Positions 62,316 to 64,000 of a stretch of 64,000 nt of DNA are shown piece by piece. The stretch comes from Eubacterium nodatum ATCC 33099. Lineage in GTDB: Bacteria > Bacillota > Clostridia > Peptostreptococcales > Anaerovoracaceae. The position numbers were made by a program, and so were the translations under genes. The stretch spans positions 108,843 through 172,842 of the forward strand of contig AZKM01000018.1 of NCBI GenBank assembly GCA_000510425.1. The letters run 5' to 3'. The notes beneath the pieces were generated by a model. It made no database searches. It was not told the DNA's origin and was given only the letters and a program-made list of their open reading frames with translations. Position 1 is the first letter of the stretch, and every line of letters starts with the position of its first letter.

Positions 62316-62726
62316 ATGAAACAGGATGTGATTTCTTTAAAAAAGGAACAATTCAATCGTTACCGCCTTATTCAAGAAGTTATCGACGGGCAATTGACCG
62401 CTAAAGATGCCGCAGAAGAACTTAATCTATCCACTCGCCAAATCCAACGCCTGAAAAAGAAGCTCAACCGGTTCTTGCAACGATTTCTGCGTATGCAGGT
62501 ATTCTTTCAGTCTGGCTACAAATACATCACTTGGTTGCACAATACATATTGTCAAACGGGCGCTATGACTACACAGGGATTGACTCTGCCATTTACTTCT
62601 CTATTATATATAAAAATAGGTGTAGATGATTTTTTTCATCTACACCTTTATTGTACGAAACCGGGATCTGTCGGAAACTTCAATTCCACAATAAAAAACT
62701 TCGAATTTATTTCATATTCATTTTAA
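62316..62726 (+). mobile_element. Truncated transposase gene (helix-turn-helix only)
   Basis: The 136-codon frame begins 'LKKEQFNRYRLIQEVIDGQL' and 'AKDAAEELNLSTRQIQRLKK', the N-terminal helix-turn-helix of an ISNCY-type transposase. After about residue 52 the similarity ends; no DDE domain follows, so the rest of the frame is junk after a deletion. It abuts the broken toxin gene, and 'TGTCGGAAACTTCAATTCC' near 62667 may be a surviving element end. Not expected to be active. Confidence 0.7.
62619..62652 (+). terminator. Terminator within the transposase relic
   Basis: Perfect 11-base stem GGTGTAGATGA / TCATCTACACC with a six-base T loop and TTTATTG after it. Confidence 0.75.
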
Positions 62727-62773
62727 ACAGCCAATTTAATGCCCCGCTTTTATCAATCTATTAAAATTAAGAT

Positions 62774-63352
62774 TTACAGTGAATCGTTATGGATGAGAAC
62801 GCTCATATATGCACCTTTTTTGAAAAATGATGTACTCACACCCCACGCAACTGCTGAGCACGCTAATTTATTTGCATGCTTTGCCTTGATGCTTCTAGAA
62901 TCAAGCACGATGCCCTTTGGATATAACTCAGCTGATAAATACTGGTGTAAGCTGTCTGCTGAACCGGACTCAACAGCCTTTATCGAACGCAGAGGATGTG
63001 TATCCCACCATTCATCCGGCTTTGAAAACGAACCGTCGGCTCTCATCTCACCTGAAGATAGATTCTGTGCGCAAACTTCTCTGATTTTCTCTAAAGTCTC
63101 ATCGTCAATTACACCGTCAGTAATTGAATACGCATAGTATGCACATGCCACGCCATCATCCTCCAGCTCTTTAATAAGGTAAAGGTTTGAAACCCCTCTA
63201 TCCTTAAATTTCTTCCACTTGGCTGATACCTTCTTAAGACTCGCATCCGTATAAACAGAAGAATTACCATCCTCCAGTGCATGTGTAAGCTCTCCTAAAT
63301 TAACATCTTTCTTTTCCCAGTTGTCAATGAAATTGATTCTTAGATCACCCAT
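62774..63352 (-). CDS. Hypothetical protein (second gene of an unknown pair)
   Basis: 192 residues with GGAGG before the ATG. Soluble; no signal peptide or membrane helix. Notable stretches are 'DGVACAYYAYSITDGVIDDE' and 'PDEWWDTHPLRSIKAVESGS'. It overlaps the upstream membrane-protein gene by eight bases, so the two are translated together. No family recognised. Confidence 0.75.
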   Translation of the reverse strand: MGDLRINFIDNWEKKDVNLGELTHALEDGNSSVYTDASLKKVSAKWKKFKDRGVSNLYLIKELEDDGVACAYYAYSITDGVIDDETLEKIREVCAQNLSSGEMRADGSFSKPDEWWDTHPLRSIKAVESGSADSLHQYLSAELYPKGIVLDSRSIKAKHANKLACSAVAWGVSTSFFKKGAYMSVLIHNDSL

Positions 63353-63818
63353 CTAAATTTTCCTCCTTATAATCTTCTTGCCAACTATCCAATGTATTAT
63401 TATCAAATACGATCATCGTATCAATAAACGGTTCTACTGTAACTTCAGTATAAAAAGTCCCCTTTTTGCTGTGATACGCTGAAACTCCCGAACGCGATTT
63501 TATGGAAAATTTCATAATATATTGTCCAGGCGGAAGTAATATCGATGGTCTCAATACTTCTTCGGAAAATAAGGCTCTATGCCATGTTTCACCATCAGCA
63601 CTGACTACAACATCATAGAAATCACCATATCCGTTATCTATCCTAAGGTACACTTTGGATAATTCATTGTTGTTTCTCATACTCTTAATAGTCTTAAAAG
63701 CTTTCTTGCGCTTAGACTGCCGGTATACCAAACATCCTACACTTATATAGAACATTATCGTCATAACGACAACTATTATCCATGGTTTATCGTATACAAA
63801 ACTCGAAATTTCCTTCAC
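63345..63818 (-). CDS. Single-pass membrane protein (first gene of an unknown pair)
   Basis: 157 residues from a GTG at 63818, seven bases after AAAGGGA; a TTG at 63860 is possible but has no site. One membrane segment near the N-terminus ('IIVVVMTIMFYISVGCLVY'), a basic stretch 'RQSKRKKAFKTIK', then a beta-rich domain ('VYLRIDNGYGDFYDVVVSAD', 'LLPPGQYIMKFSIKSRSG') that looks like a small beta-sandwich. Family unknown. Overlaps the next gene. Confidence 0.75.
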   Translation of the reverse strand: MKEISSFVYDKPWIIVVVMTIMFYISVGCLVYRQSKRKKAFKTIKSMRNNNELSKVYLRIDNGYGDFYDVVVSADGETWHRALFSEEVLRPSILLPPGQYIMKFSIKSRSGVSAYHSKKGTFYTEVTVEPFIDTMIVFDNNTLDSWQEDYKEENLDG

Positions 63819-63871
63819 AGTGTTTTCCCTTTCACATATAAATTCAAATTCCTCTCTCAATGATCGCAGAC

Positions 63872-63880
63872 ATTATACCA
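63872..63880 (-). promoter_or_regulatory. Extended -10 promoter of the unknown pair
   Basis: TGGTATAAT on the minus strand with TATAAT at 63872-63877; no good -35 at the right distance. The start site would be near 63865, about 47 bases before the GTG start. The remaining 120 bases to the window edge show no gene. Confidence 0.55.
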
Positions 63881-64000
63881 TTTTTAAGCCGTTTTTTCTA
63901 CTGCCAAATTTCATATTCACCCCAAGCATTCTATGATTGTCAAACATATGTGACAAAAAACTTAAAAAAAGGAAGCCATCTGGTAGAATAAGTTTAATGG

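Noticed and set aside
61990..62319. 109-codon plus-strand frame rich in Phe and Leu
   Set aside because: Antisense to the YafQ-like relic, which explains the sequence better; no ribosome site.

Overview
The window is a gene-dense, low-GC stretch of a Firmicutes chromosome, most likely an anaerobic member of the Clostridia. The signs are strong GGAGG ribosome sites, TTGACA/TATAAT promoters, a FabK-type fatty-acid synthesis operon, thiolase and 3-hydroxybutyryl-CoA dehydrogenase genes, a two-subunit dihydroorotate dehydrogenase and a Bce-type peptide-resistance module. The species cannot be named from the sequence alone; similarity to Clostridiales family XIII-type organisms is only an impression.

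Layout. (1) 1-3.3 kb: an operon of a membrane-anchored protein and a long acidic, repeat-bearing zinc-ribbon protein that runs off the left edge, then a relic of an RND efflux pump among short repeats. (2) 3.3-13.9 kb, minus strand: a complete type II fatty-acid synthesis operon, acpP-accB-accC-accD-accA-fabH-fabK-second FabK-like-fabD-fabG-fabF-fabZ-marR, from one strong promoter followed by a tandem palindromic repeat that could be its operator. (3) 14.2-16.5 kb, plus strand: an OmpR/EnvZ-type two-component system. (4) 16.6-28.6 kb, minus strand: housekeeping genes (radA, an EF-G-like GTPase, thiC under a TPP riboswitch, asnS, glnS, an LCP wall-polymer ligase, a CCA-adding enzyme, ferritin). 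(5) 29.0-34.4 kb: thiolase, a surE-sirtuin-flavoprotein-thrH operon, and hbd with a Rex-like operator. (6) 34.5-40.5 kb: ddl, DUF1934, a 34-codon membrane peptide, DUF1846, a ClC exchanger and a glucose-6-phosphate-isomerase-like protein without its active-site motifs. (7) 40.9-42.4 kb: an HtrA-type surface protease with decapeptide repeats. (8) 42.6-47.2 kb: BceB-BceA and BceS-BceR. (9) 47.5-50.65 kb: a frameshifted GntR regulator, ispE, an Ig-like membrane protein and tadA. (10) 50.76-56.9 kb, plus strand: the pyrimidine operon pyrC-K-D-F-E-B-I. (11) 57-64 kb: an accessory region around a tRNA-Thr gene, with two related secreted proteins (one with a sorting signal), small unknown genes, a decayed DUF4041 gene, a broken YafQ-type toxin, a truncated transposase and an unrecognised membrane-protein pair.

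The core genes are ordinary and their functions are clear. The less ordinary material is the second flavoprotein inside the fatty-acid operon, the motif-less isomerase, the GntR frameshift at a classical slippery heptamer, the near-leaderless tadA promoter, the paired surface domain at 57.9-60.3 kb and the defence/toxin relics beside the tRNA. I saw no intact prophage, CRISPR array or convincing new multi-gene system.
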